DNA of 48,588 nt from a virus. The notes below the pieces were generated by a model that saw nothing but the letters and a program-made list of their open reading frames with translations, had not been told where the DNA came from and did not search any database. The stretch covers positions 1 through 48,588 of the IMG/VR virus record IMGVR_UViG_3300028883_000064, one strand, 5' to 3'. This document shows, one piece after another, positions 21,901 through 29,778 of the stretch. The translations under genes were made by a program, and so were the position numbers. Within the stretch, counting starts at the first letter, position 1. Every line of letters starts with the position of its first letter.

Positions 21901-22654
21901 TAAAAGAAGTAATTTAAAACTCTTTTACGAACGTATAGGATTCAGTAATCCTAGAAAACAAAAACTCTTAAAACAGATTCTTAATTCATGGACACGTAAA
22001 GCTATTGAAGAAGACTACACGGACAAGGTATCAACAGTAGTATACAGTCGTACAGAAGATGTTTATGATATAACTGTACCTAGTGTCCATTGCTTCGATG
22101 CTAATGGTTTTATTGTGCATAACTGTAGTAATGACCATCAAGCTTGCCCCGTATTCTCAGGGGATACACGGATTACAATGTGCTATGTGGATATGCTGGA
22201 ACCGATGGAGCTTATCCCCAAGAAACAAATCATCCCGATGCTGGAAAAAGAGGCACCGGATTTCTTGGCAGCAGTCTTACAACTTGAGATACCGCCTTCA
22301 AATGATAGACTTAACGTACCGGTCATTGCGACCGAAGACAAGCACCTAGCACAAGAACTGAATCAGACAGACCTTGAAAGATTCCTGTCTGAGAAATGTA
22401 TGTTTGCCACAGGCCACCAGATTCTATTTGCAGAACTCTATGATAAGTTCTTAGAGTGGCTTGATCCAAATGAGATACATAAGTGGAGCAAGATACGTGT
22501 AGGCAGGAGTTTCCCGCCACAGTATCCTAAAGGTAAAGCTCGAAAGGATGGACAAATCTACGTTGGAAACATCACATGGTCAGGTGTTGAAGTAAGCAGG
22601 GAACCTAGACCAAAGCTAACGATTAAAGACGGTTACTTAGTTCCGGTAGAATAA
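18920..22654 (+). CDS. Primase-polymerase/SF3-like helicase with an intein
   Basis: Starts at GTG 18920 after GGAGAGG (spacing about 12). The 1244-residue precursor has an N-terminal archaeo-eukaryotic primase domain: YDFDA (Asp 110, Asp 112) and RKSTSGTGIHLY (Ser 150, His 155). A linker leads to a helicase with Walker A GPQNSGKS (630-637), Walker B VVEETD (Glu 677, 678) and a motif C region THWIH-CSNDHQACPVFSGD that is split by the intein at 721-1068. Splicing gives about 896 residues. It would open DNA and lay primers for Pol A. First gene of the rightward operon. Confidence 0.92.
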   Translation: MPTRTEAIKRFLSAKTHADLANLYNYGMECQVNVAQDGGERVDSEFEGRRWHGWTDGLTTWKSFRVPWNASTVPEYDDKEMSFDLVAHAEAIGMTGWDWQSKVSRWVAYDFDAIIGHSDKHANKLTNEELEEVKKAAYGIEWITIRKSTSGTGIHLYVYLPSHIKTNNHHEHAALARAILGKMSALTGFDFHSKIDACGGNMWVWHRKMGGTDGLTLIKEGKVLDEVPPNWKDHIKVVSGKRRKNLPQNIEASGRGDLFEELAGQRPKTPLEEDHKTLITYLQENNALWWWDQDHHMLVTHSYWLQKAHEDLQLKGVFKTNSKGSNLNEQNCFCYPLRRGAWVIRRFTPGVQEDDSWDQDGAGWTRCYLNKEPNLATAARTFGGLEDPSGGFIFREAEVAEKASALLGVHLKVGNSLRSRETKLKQHKDGRLVVTVERKEMDRADDMQGWLAKKKDWIKIFNTQLGTPEEPESGNYDDLVRHLVTETNEDYGWMIKSDTDWRSEPLSHVRVALGSLGLKHTEITTILGSSVFKCWRVVNKPFQPEYPGDREWNRNAAQLRFLPSENKEKLNYPTWMKILDHCGQGLNEAIRNSAWCQANGILTGGDYLKCWVASLFQEPEEPLPYLFMYGPQNSGKSIFHESLNLLFTKGYKRADAALINASGFNGELEGAITCVVEETDLRRDRQAYNRIKDWVTSRELLIHCKGKTPYHIPNTTHWIHCLPKNAWILTSEGPRQLADLINKPVTVIVNGQKYNTKGFFKTGVRDIYTVTTSSGRILEATADHLVKCSFDGLKYWKEVGKLSDNDRLCLNNHVNASWHCDDSTFEDGYLLGWLLGDGTIFKRQHKKEQVVKIYIYPDDHSQLQLLEECFGNNDFSITLRKDGAYCLTSKYLYSLVRNYNIEKRKITKNIQEASVEFQSGLISGLFDTDGTATLERHTIALYQSDLGILRSIQQILLNIGINSHIYLARPSRTLRVHKNKKDTVSKPSYQLVIRKRSNLKLFYERIGFSNPRKQKLLKQILNSWTRKAIEEDYTDKVSTVVYSRTEDVYDITVPSVHCFDANGFIVHNCSNDHQACPVFSGDTRITMCYVDMLEPMELIPKKQIIPMLEKEAPDFLAAVLQLEIPPSNDRLNVPVIATEDKHLAQELNQTDLERFLSEKCMFATGHQILFAELYDKFLEWLDPNEIHKWSKIRVGRSFPPQYPKGKARKDGQIYVGNITWSGVEVSREPRPKLTIKDGYLVPVE
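21080..22123 (+). mobile_element. Intein with LAGLIDADG homing endonuclease
   Basis: In-frame insert of 348 residues within the helicase. It begins CLPKNAWILT (Cys nucleophile, precursor residue 721), has block B TADHLVKC with its conserved His, two LAGLIDADG motifs (YLLGWLLGDGTI and LISGLFDTDGTA), and ends FDANGFIVHN (His-Asn) before Cys as the +1 residue. All splicing residues look intact. Removal joins WIH to CSND and restores helicase motif C. It is markedly AT-rich compared with the flanking extein DNA, pointing to horizontal origin. Confidence 0.95.
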
Positions 22655-22860
22655 TGGCTATCAAAGACGTTCTAGACAGCTTGAATGATGAGCAGCGACG
22701 GCTGCTGATGTATGCTTTTGAGCATGGCATCGCGCAGCATGTTGTGCTACCAGACAAGAAATTCATTGGAGTAAATGTGAACCATATCAAACATTTACGT
22801 ATTGGTGAGGAGGCTGGAGTATGGGCTACTGGGGAGGTGCTAGGTGAAAACAACGGATAA
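22654..22860 (+). CDS. Hypothetical protein, 68 aa
   Basis: TAATG overlap with the primase stop at 22654. The N-terminus DVLDSLNDEQRRLLMYAFEH is helical, followed by a short beta-like part (VVLPDKKFIGVNVNHI). No domain recognised. It overlaps the next gene's GTG start by 17 bases. Confidence 0.6.
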   Translation: MAIKDVLDSLNDEQRRLLMYAFEHGIAQHVVLPDKKFIGVNVNHIKHLRIGEEAGVWATGEVLGENNG

Positions 22861-23215
22861 AGATTTTGCAAAGTTCAAAGCTTCATTTATGCATTGGGTG
22901 AATAAATTAGGACTACAAGGTTGGCAACTATTCTTTAGGCATAAAGAGCTTAAAAGATCATACGCAAGTATTACTTCAGACATAGGTAGTAGAGCAGCCA
23001 CAGTAACTCTGACTAGTGAAATAGAGGATGAGGATGTACCTGAGTTCGATCCTATTAGAAGCGGGAAGCATGAAGCTTTACACCTGCTTCTTGCACCCTT
23101 GGAGTATGTTGCACATGCTAGGTATATACACCAAGAAGATATTGACTCAGCTGAAGAAGAAATAGTTGTACGTATCCAGAACACACTACATGATGATTAC
23201 AAGGGAGAAGAGTAA
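22844..23215 (+). CDS. Zincin-like metallopeptidase-type protein, 123 aa
   Basis: GTG 22844 follows GGGGAGG. RSGKHEALHLLLAPLEYVAHARY contains HEALH (residues 76-80), an HExxH zinc motif. The preceding strands (SYASITSDIGSRAATVTLTS) fit the beta-sheet that precedes the active helix in small phage metallopeptidases. A downstream Glu as third ligand is plausible in DSAEEEIVVRI. No signal peptide. Substrate unknown; these proteins often lie in phage replication regions. Overlap with the next start is one base. Confidence 0.65.
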   Translation: MKTTDKDFAKFKASFMHWVNKLGLQGWQLFFRHKELKRSYASITSDIGSRAATVTLTSEIEDEDVPEFDPIRSGKHEALHLLLAPLEYVAHARYIHQEDIDSAEEEIVVRIQNTLHDDYKGEE

Positions 23216-23775
23216 TGCACAATGTACAGGGTGAAGACCTATTTGTTATAGGCATATGCGGCAAGGCGGGGGCAGGTAAAACTGCGTTTGCTAAATATAT
23301 CATCGAGCAATTCCTCAGCCTTACTGATAATAAAATCGGTTGCACAATTGTACCATTTGCTAGAGCTTTAAAAGATATGGCACTTGATATGGGCTGGGAC
23401 GGTAAGAAAGACGAGAAAGGCCGTAGGCTTTTACAGCTATTAGGTACGGATGTTTGTAGAGATTGTATTGATGAAAACTATTGGGTTAAGAAGTGGCGAG
23501 ATGCTCTTATCAGAGAGACAACCAAAGGCATCCAGCTTATTATTGCAGATGATGTACGCTTTGGTAATGAGGTTCTATGTATCAATGAGCTTGGTGGACA
23601 TATTTATCATGTGGTTGGAAGAGCTTACAACCTTAAGGGTGAAGCAGAAGCACACCCCTCTGAGAATAGCTTAATAACAAAGAATATGAATAGGATCGAT
23701 AATTCTTCAACCTTTGAGGCACTAGAGTGCCGGGCTATAGATGTTGTTAAAGGATTGATTAAGTGGACTTATTGA
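23215..23775 (+). CDS. Deoxynucleoside monophosphate kinase-like protein
   Basis: A P-loop kinase of 186 residues: GICGKAGAGKT at 13-23, then VPFARALKDMALDMGWDGKK, the substrate region typical of T4-type dNMP kinases, WVKKWRDAL, and ADDVRFGNEV with the conserved Asp-Arg. It would phosphorylate dNMPs to dNDPs for phage DNA synthesis. Location between replication genes and the Dam gene fits. Starts ATG 23215 sharing a base with the previous stop. Confidence 0.85.
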   Translation: MHNVQGEDLFVIGICGKAGAGKTAFAKYIIEQFLSLTDNKIGCTIVPFARALKDMALDMGWDGKKDEKGRRLLQLLGTDVCRDCIDENYWVKKWRDALIRETTKGIQLIIADDVRFGNEVLCINELGGHIYHVVGRAYNLKGEAEAHPSENSLITKNMNRIDNSSTFEALECRAIDVVKGLIKWTY

Positions 23776-24644
23776 ATGCATTAAATAACTTGGATAGGTA
23801 TGATGAAAACAAAACAAAAGATAAAATCATTAAGGCACCCTTTGCGTATCCTGGAGGAAAGTCCCGTTCAATTCCGCACATTCTGCCGGAACTGCCGTAC
23901 ACCGGTGTTTATATCGAACCATTTGGAGGTTCCGGTGCCGTGCTTCTGGCTCGCGAGCCGTCCAAACTGGAAGTATTTAACGATAGATATTCCGGTGTAG
24001 TTGCATTCTACCGGTGCATCAGAGACGAGGATAAGCTTAATCGTTTAATAGATAGGCTTGAACTAACTCTACATGCAAGAGAAGAATTTGTTTATTGTAA
24101 ATTTAATTGGGAGAAGACTGAAGACGATGTAGAACGAGCAGCTTTATGGTTCACAATGATGACATATTCCTTTGCCTCCATTGGACGGAACTTCGGACGC
24201 TCGACATCAACTAAGAGTGTTATGTGTAAAAAGATGGAGACACGCCTGAAACGCTTCCCGCATGTACATGCAAGATTCAAAAATGTTCAAGTCGAGAATC
24301 AGGATTGGTTCGACTGTATGCGGGACTATGATCAACCTTCAGCAGTCTTCTATTGTGACCCACCTTATGTTGATGCTTATAAAGGAACCTTTAAACATGA
24401 GATGCCTATAAGTGAGCATAGGCGCTTCTTGGATTTCGTATTTGAATGTAAAGGTTTCGTTGCCGTATCTGGATATTCAAATCCACTTTATGACGATCAA
24501 CCTTGGGATGATCGGCATGAGTGGGACTCGTTTATTTCAATAAGCGCAAGAGCTTTTACGGACTCGAACTTTAAGAAAGATTTAAAAGATCAAGACGAAC
24601 GTAAACACGCTAAGGAGGTATTGTGGATCAAAGAAGCGAAATGA
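23763..24644 (+). CDS. D12-class N6-adenine DNA methyltransferase (Dam-like)
   Basis: The SAM-binding motifs are FAYPGGKSRSI (Pro-Gly-Gly-Lys at 30-33) and EPFGGSGAVLL (54-58), and the catalytic motif IV is YCDPPYVDAY (DPPY at 199-202). Length 293 is normal. Methylates adenine in a short target, probably to protect phage DNA from host restriction or mark it. No partner restriction gene is adjacent. GTG 23763 is the probable start, overlapping the kinase by 13 bp. Confidence 0.93.
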   Translation: MDLLNALNNLDRYDENKTKDKIIKAPFAYPGGKSRSIPHILPELPYTGVYIEPFGGSGAVLLAREPSKLEVFNDRYSGVVAFYRCIRDEDKLNRLIDRLELTLHAREEFVYCKFNWEKTEDDVERAALWFTMMTYSFASIGRNFGRSTSTKSVMCKKMETRLKRFPHVHARFKNVQVENQDWFDCMRDYDQPSAVFYCDPPYVDAYKGTFKHEMPISEHRRFLDFVFECKGFVAVSGYSNPLYDDQPWDDRHEWDSFISISARAFTDSNFKKDLKDQDERKHAKEVLWIKEAK

Positions 24645-25027
24645 AAATATTTGATCCTAGAAATGTTGTTGATGATAAATATGAAGGTTTCCTGTATATA
24701 GCTTCACCTTATTCAAAAGCTAATGAGCAATTACGCCAAGATAGATATATGGGTATTTGTGCTACATGTGCATATTTTATTAAATATGATTGGACAGTAT
24801 ATTCACCTATAGCCCATTGGCATCCTATAGCATCTCGTTTTGGGCTACCAGAAGGTATGGACTTCTGGAGACAACATGACTTAACAATGTTATATGCTTC
24901 TTGTAAAATGATTGTAGCTATGATACAAGGTTGGAAAGATAGTGATGGCATTAAAGAAGAAATAGAATTTGCCAAACGTCGTAACATACCTGTGGAATAC
25001 TTTGATACGGAGGCATTACGTGTATAA
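24623..25027 (+). CDS. DUF1937 protein (nucleoside deoxyribosyltransferase-like)
   Basis: GTG 24623 follows AAGGAGGTATT. LYIASPYSKANEQLRQDRY, YSPIAHWHPIASRFG, LPEGMDFWRQHDL and GWKDSDGIKEEIEFA are the hallmark segments of DUF1937, a family related in fold to nucleoside 2-deoxyribosyltransferases. The GWxxSxGIxxEI motif with its Glu is intact. It could act on nucleotides in salvage or base modification; activity is unproven. Overlaps the Dam gene by 22 bp. Confidence 0.8.
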   Translation: MDQRSEMKIFDPRNVVDDKYEGFLYIASPYSKANEQLRQDRYMGICATCAYFIKYDWTVYSPIAHWHPIASRFGLPEGMDFWRQHDLTMLYASCKMIVAMIQGWKDSDGIKEEIEFAKRRNIPVEYFDTEALRV

Positions 25028-25472
25028 AGAATGCATTAAATGTAAAGCAACAATACATATATCCCTTTTTCATTTTGATAATAAAAGTCAAGATGGTTAT
25101 ACCAATTATTGTAAAAATTGTAAAAAGAAATATGATAAATTAAGAACAAAAGCATATGGTTTTAGTTCTACTCGCAAACGGTATGGATTAACTAAAGAAC
25201 AATTTAATAAATTATTAGAATTACAAAATCATAAATGTGCTATATGTGGTACTAATAGACCCTATAAAAATAACAATAATGCTTGGTTAGTTGATCATGA
25301 CCACTTAACTGGGCATGTCAGAGGATTACTTTGTTTTAATTGTAATACAGGCATTGGATCACTACAAGACTCAAAAGAAATAGTTAGAAAAGCATTAGAA
25401 TATTTACAAAATAATGGAGTAGCTATGTCTAAAGAAATGAGAATAAAACTTGCATTTGATGCAATAGATTGA
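25020..25472 (+). CDS. Recombination endonuclease VII-like HNH nuclease
   Basis: Start GTG 25020 after CGGAGG, inside the previous gene's end. N-terminal Cys pairs (KECIKCKA, NYCKNCKKKY) bind zinc. The endonuclease VII core is clear: KRYGLTKEQFNKLLELQNHK, CAICG, WLVDHDHLTGHVRGLLC (Asp-His at 92-93) and FNCNTGIGSLQDS. Endo VII resolves branched DNA before packaging; many free-standing relatives instead behave as homing nucleases. Very AT-rich compared with neighbours, suggesting recent acquisition. Confidence 0.88.
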   Translation: MYKECIKCKATIHISLFHFDNKSQDGYTNYCKNCKKKYDKLRTKAYGFSSTRKRYGLTKEQFNKLLELQNHKCAICGTNRPYKNNNNAWLVDHDHLTGHVRGLLCFNCNTGIGSLQDSKEIVRKALEYLQNNGVAMSKEMRIKLAFDAID

Positions 25473-25483
25473 AAGGGTATAAG

Positions 25484-26119
25484 ATGCCTAAAAGCATGGT
25501 TCATTGGAACGGGAACCAGTTATGCGCAATGGATTGTGAGACTACTGGACTCGATCCATTCCAGCATGAAATTTGGCAACTTGCAATCATTCCTCTTGAT
25601 TCAAATATCCAGCCTAGACAGGATGTGTTACCGTTTAATATCAAAATGCAACCACAGCGCCCCGACCTCGCCGACCCCGCAGCTTTTAAAGTTTCCGCGG
25701 AGAGGAAAGAGTATATACTTAATGAGGGGTTCGATCCTGATACGGCTATGACCTTACTTGAAGATTGGATACAAAAATTGGGCCTCCCCGTAACACCTTC
25801 GGGAAGACCCAAGAGAATTATCCCATTAGGTCAGAACTATGGCGGTTTCGATAAGCAGTTCATAACTCAATGGTTAGGTGTGCCACAGTACAATGAATGG
25901 TTCGATTACCACATGCCTGACACTATGAGTATCGCCTGTTACCTCAATGACCGTGCGGCAATGAGAGCGGAGAAGGTTCCATTCTCTAAAATAAATCTAA
26001 CGTACCTGGCTTCAACTTTAAAGGTTGAGCATCCTCAGGCTCACGATGCTCTTCAAGACGCTCTTGTGGCTTCGAAGGTGTACCTAGAGATGTTAAAGAT
26101 GGGGCCGATGTTGGTATGA
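25484..26119 (+). CDS. DnaQ-like DEDDh 3'-5' exonuclease
   Basis: ATG 25484 follows GAAAGGGTATAAG. Exo I is AMDCETTGLDP (Asp 17, Glu 19); exo II is NYGGFDKQF (Asp 123); exo III is HPQAHDALQDA (His 187, Asp 192). Length 211. Pol A already carries a proofreading domain, so this may trim DNA ends or RNA. Last gene of the rightward operon; its final 134 bp overlap, in opposite direction, the end of the DUF115-type gene. Confidence 0.85.
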   Translation: MPKSMVHWNGNQLCAMDCETTGLDPFQHEIWQLAIIPLDSNIQPRQDVLPFNIKMQPQRPDLADPAAFKVSAERKEYILNEGFDPDTAMTLLEDWIQKLGLPVTPSGRPKRIIPLGQNYGGFDKQFITQWLGVPQYNEWFDYHMPDTMSIACYLNDRAAMRAEKVPFSKINLTYLASTLKVEHPQAHDALQDALVASKVYLEMLKMGPMLV

Positions 26120-27380
26120 CCCAATTAGTCTTGATGCCTTTGATGTGCTTATCAATGTGTTTCCTGTGAGATAAGAATCTCTTAGGATTCCCACCGACAC
26201 TGGAATCGTGGCCTATGCATTTTGCATAGGCCACTTTTCTATTGACACATGCATCGAAGCTAATTAAATCGAAGCTAACGGTTCCAAGCTTCTTGGCAAT
26301 CTCTATCGCACAAATAACAGAAAGCTGTGAATTCTGCAAGCCCAAGGCCACAGGGTCATAGACATATTTATTTAAGCTTTCCGCATACCAATGCTGCGCA
26401 TGTTGCGAGATGAAGATACCGCTAGATTGTGGCAGACAGTTATCTCTAAGGCCCATATCTTGCTGGAGAACAAAGGTAGGATTCGGGAGGCCAAGGCTCT
26501 CAACCTTATGTATAGCTTCGTTGATAGCGATTACAGGTGCCTCAGCATCGCTAAAAGCTTGATGTGTTAAATCATCTAGGCTAGGTCCCTTGCCTACAAT
26601 ATAGCAATGCCTATCTTTAAACACCGTCTCAAGTTCTTCTAACTTCTTCGACACATGAGCTATCTTGAACCATCGCTTCTCGCCGGGGACACGCCTGTAA
26701 TGTGCATCTAAATATTTCTCCGCTTCACGGTGATTACGCGGTATCGTAAAAGAACCATCGCCATGAACGGTTATGCGCTGTTTACTAACACTCGATGGTA
26801 CACCTTTAAGTATGCTCATCTTTACTTTCTCCCGGTACTCCCTGCTCTTCTGATTATGCTGAATCACAGGTATGCCCCAATCTTTATCGTAAATCTTACA
26901 ATACTCCTGAGGGAGTTCTTCAAAATTTATATCTAATCTTGGGCCATGTTGTACTAACGTTTCATGCAACGTTTTCTGATCCCACTTATTAGGATCTTTC
27001 TTCTGCATCTTGATCCACTCATGTACAAATACCTTAACCTTATCACAATTCCTAAAGTATATTGTTCCACTTAATAGCACCCCACCTTTCATAATGTGTG
27101 CAGCAAGATCTACCTTACCCTCTTTTACCATATTAAATATCACTGATGGGTAGTGTTTAAAAACTGCATCAGCATCGACATACAGCAATGGTTCAAGAGG
27201 GAACCTACTTAACATATCAAGAATGAACTCAGGCTTTATAGCACAATTATGGACCCATGCCCCTCGATTCTCGTATCCTTCAATATGGTACTTCAAACCT
27301 TGTTGTACGCATGAATATTCTAAATGCTTGACCTCTTCTTCATAAGGTGTCTTCTCTGTGTAGAACGCTACAACCATCAT
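25986..27380 (-). CDS. Glycosyltransferase fused to DUF115/MptE-like domain
   Basis: Start ATG 27380 (AAGGAG upstream, ATGA overlap with the gene before). The first 170 residues look like a nucleotide-sugar transferase with LLYVDADAVF (DxD at 69-71). From residue 258, CYIVGKGPSLDDL and PVIAINEAIHKVE match DUF115, found near glycan and flagellin-modification enzymes. The C-terminal 40 residues are low-complexity (PSKPQERLEEHREPED) and lie antisense to the exonuclease gene. A plus-strand terminator sits in its coding region at 26208-26240. Last gene of the late operon; probably decorates a virion or surface glycan. Confidence 0.7.
   Translation of the reverse strand: MMVVAFYTEKTPYEEEVKHLEYSCVQQGLKYHIEGYENRGAWVHNCAIKPEFILDMLSRFPLEPLLYVDADAVFKHYPSVIFNMVKEGKVDLAAHIMKGGVLLSGTIYFRNCDKVKVFVHEWIKMQKKDPNKWDQKTLHETLVQHGPRLDINFEELPQEYCKIYDKDWGIPVIQHNQKSREYREKVKMSILKGVPSSVSKQRITVHGDGSFTIPRNHREAEKYLDAHYRRVPGEKRWFKIAHVSKKLEELETVFKDRHCYIVGKGPSLDDLTHQAFSDAEAPVIAINEAIHKVESLGLPNPTFVLQQDMGLRDNCLPQSSGIFISQHAQHWYAESLNKYVYDPVALGLQNSQLSVICAIEIAKKLGTVSFDLISFDACVNRKVAYAKCIGHDSSVGGNPKRFLSHRKHIDKHIKGIKTNWVIPTSAPSLTSLGTPSKPQERLEEHREPEDAQPLKLKPGTLDLF
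26208..26240 (+). terminator. Rho-independent terminator of the rightward operon
   Basis: Perfect 12-bp stem GTGGCCTATGCA/TGCATAGGCCAC with loop TTT, followed by TTTTCT, 89 bp past the exonuclease stop. On the opposite strand the same bases encode VAYAKCIGH of the converging gene. The T-run is present only in the plus direction. Confidence 0.9.
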
Positions 27381-28204
27381 AGCCCTGTACTCCTTATTAA
27401 TTTGCACAAATTACTATTACAAACAGCGATACCTTCTGGTGTTAAGATGTTCTCCCATTTTGTTGCCATGGGATGCCCACCATACCAATGGAAACCAACA
27501 CTTGACTTAAGGTCTATGTGACTGTGATTCTCAAAGATCTTAGCAATATCTCTAATATACTGGATAGGAAGATTGATGCATGGTTTGAAGATATGTACAT
27601 GTTCCCTAAAAGTTTTAGGGTGCTGCTTATAAGATATAGTAGGATTCGGGAAACACTTCTTAACTAAAACATTCCCAAGGCATTGATAATTGTTTGGATC
27701 AAAATTTGCAGGTTGCATGGCAGCACGTAGAACAGCCCTAGAAATTTCAGAACCCCTGCGGCTGTATATGAACGCAATATAGTAGACGCCTGTTCCGATA
27801 TCTGCTGTGATACAATAATCATGTGCCTTGAAAATATGAGCGGGTAAAGGCTTAAAGAATATTACGTCCATATCAGACCAGAAGCCGCCTTGATGATATA
27901 ATAGATACCAACGTAAGAAGTCAGATTTGTAAGCCTCATGTACATCTTCTCTAAAACCTGCTGCTCGAAAATTGAAGGGCTGAATATTGACACCTAAAGC
28001 ATCTAATTGATGCATGTAATCTTCGCCCATATACTTGATCTTGTGCGCATGTGACACCCATTCGGCATCACCAAAATAGTGTCTTCGAGGCACATAGAAC
28101 CGTACTTCCCAATCGGGATTATACTTAATAAAGCTTTTAACTGTTAGGAATCGAAGATAAGATAAAGGATTCCCGCCCCAGTAGAAATGCGCTATCTTAA
28201 CCAT
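27377..28204 (-). CDS. GT32-like sugar transferase with DxD motif
   Basis: Start at ATG 28204 overlapping the upstream stop by 8 bases; 275 residues. KIAHFYWGGNPLSYLRFLTV at the N-terminus and YKSDFLRWYLLYHQGGFWSD, followed by MDVIFFKPL (Asp 111, Asp 113), are the Gly_transf_sug/GT32 signature. SVGFHWYGGHP closes the catalytic domain. The family transfers sugars from nucleotide donors with a metal held by DxD. It is a tandem paralog of the next gene upstream, with the DxD at the same position. Acceptor unknown. Confidence 0.8.
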   Translation of the reverse strand: MVKIAHFYWGGNPLSYLRFLTVKSFIKYNPDWEVRFYVPRRHYFGDAEWVSHAHKIKYMGEDYMHQLDALGVNIQPFNFRAAGFREDVHEAYKSDFLRWYLLYHQGGFWSDMDVIFFKPLPAHIFKAHDYCITADIGTGVYYIAFIYSRRGSEISRAVLRAAMQPANFDPNNYQCLGNVLVKKCFPNPTISYKQHPKTFREHVHIFKPCINLPIQYIRDIAKIFENHSHIDLKSSVGFHWYGGHPMATKWENILTPEGIAVCNSNLCKLIRSTGL

Positions 28205-29057
28205 ATCTGCTCGCAATCCTTGTAAACGTATTGTCATGCTCTAACACAGACTGCTCATCAAGGATGCTATTCCATTGTTGTGCTAACGGAGCACCAGCGT
28301 ACCAATGTAACCCAACTACATGGTTAGGTAGGTCATGTTTAGCTTTAAAAATCCCTTCTGTATTTGTACAGGTAAAAGGATAAACACACCCAAAGGGTAT
28401 ATTAAAAATCTTTAACTCAGGGAACATGTCTCTAAGGTCTTGCATAATGTTCTGCATTCTGATAAAGTTCCAGTCCACTTTACCGTCTTTATTGAAAGCC
28501 TCAGCATTATACAGGAGGTCATAAATGTTCTCAACACCTACACACTGATAACGTGTCGGGTCATAATTGACCTTAGCATTATTGAAGAAAGCTGTAAACA
28601 TACGATTCCCGATACTAGAACCTAGCAGCCCGATACTTAGGTATCTTGTAACACATATAGCTACATCAAAGTCACGGAACTCGTCATATAATTTATCCAT
28701 GGGTTGTGCCCACAGTATATCCATGTCGGAGTATACGCCACCATGAGCAGACAATTTGTGCCACTTAAGAAAGTTGGAGAGGTGCGAGGCTGTAATGTTC
28801 TCGTAGTCTTGCAGATGCCACTCATGGATTTCTACTCCTAACTCTTCTACCTGCGGTAAATAGTCACGCCCTTTATATGTATGGAAGTCTTGGGCAACAT
28901 CGTCATTCCAAGTTTTTGTGTCTTTAGTACATTTAGAAGTATATAGAATCATTTGCCAATCTGGATTTAGTAATCTAAAACTCTTAAGTGTAAGATACCG
29001 CATCCATGAAAGAGTCTTATTGCCCCAAAAGAAGAAGATCCTTTTAGGTATTGACAT
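28197..29057 (-). CDS. GT32-like sugar transferase, paralog
   Basis: ATG 29057 follows AAGGAGAAGTATA; 286 residues. KRIFFFWGNKTLSWMRYLTL and LSNFLKWHKLSAHGGVYSD, followed by MDILWAQP (Asp 111, Asp 113), match the GT32 type, and VVGLHWYAGAPLAQQWNSIL parallels the neighbour's C-terminus. The pair probably arose by tandem duplication and then diverged in the acceptor-binding middle. Overlaps the upstream GT2 gene by 14 bp. Confidence 0.8.
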   Translation of the reverse strand: MSIPKRIFFFWGNKTLSWMRYLTLKSFRLLNPDWQMILYTSKCTKDTKTWNDDVAQDFHTYKGRDYLPQVEELGVEIHEWHLQDYENITASHLSNFLKWHKLSAHGGVYSDMDILWAQPMDKLYDEFRDFDVAICVTRYLSIGLLGSSIGNRMFTAFFNNAKVNYDPTRYQCVGVENIYDLLYNAEAFNKDGKVDWNFIRMQNIMQDLRDMFPELKIFNIPFGCVYPFTCTNTEGIFKAKHDLPNHVVGLHWYAGAPLAQQWNSILDEQSVLEHDNTFTRIASRYG

Positions 29058-29766
29058 TATACTTCTCCTTTATTTCTGCACGTATACGAGGTATCTGATC
29101 TAGGATAGCATTAATATTCCTATGTGTAGTCGCATTGCTATGCTTACGCTTATAGTGTAAACGCTTCAATATTCCACGGAATTTAATATCATTTACTACA
29201 GCTTCAATCATCCAGTAAAAGTCCTCAGAATAATCTAAATGCTCCGGGAACTTAACACCTTTATCCTTAACAATAGCCGTAGGTATCCAGATACCTGTGA
29301 AACCTATGGGACTACTGTGCCATACAGCGTCAGCAAACTGTTCTGGTGACATAACAGGTACATCTACAGGGCACATCAGTTTACCAACTTCATTAATCAC
29401 ATACCAGTTATCATAGATTACCTCATCGGGCCATACCTTAGCAGCTTTGATCTTTTCCTCTAAGAGTGTATCCACCAGTACATCGTCACTAGGGCACCAA
29501 ACCCAATACCTACCAGCAGCATCCCTAAAACTCTGATTAATAACGACACCAACATTCTTTTGTTTGGGGAGACTTTTGACCTTGATACGATCATCAAGTT
29601 TAGCAAAACTCCGCATGATATCAAGAGTGTCATCGCTACTGCCATCATTATATAATAGGTATTCGATGTTAGAGTAAGTTTGCCAGAGCACAGACTCAAT
29701 ACACTCTTTAAGGTACTCGCCTTGATTATGGCAAGACGTAAACACTGTGACAAGTGGATTGTGCAC
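29044..29766 (-). CDS. Family 2 (GT-A) glycosyltransferase
   Basis: GTG 29766 follows AAGGGG. VTVFTSCHNQGEYLKECIES and YLLYNDGSSDDTLDI form the nucleotide-binding half of GT2 enzymes; VWCPSDDVLVD carries the metal-binding Asp pair (94-95), and DYSEDFYWMIEAVVND the acceptor-side ED motif. No membrane segment, so a soluble enzyme acting on a protein, DNA or soluble glycan is likely. Part of the late sugar cluster. Confidence 0.88.
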   Translation of the reverse strand: MHNPLVTVFTSCHNQGEYLKECIESVLWQTYSNIEYLLYNDGSSDDTLDIMRSFAKLDDRIKVKSLPKQKNVGVVINQSFRDAAGRYWVWCPSDDVLVDTLLEEKIKAAKVWPDEVIYDNWYVINEVGKLMCPVDVPVMSPEQFADAVWHSSPIGFTGIWIPTAIVKDKGVKFPEHLDYSEDFYWMIEAVVNDIKFRGILKRLHYKRKHSNATTHRNINAILDQIPRIRAEIKEKYNVNT

Positions 29767-29778
29767 AACTGTATCCCC

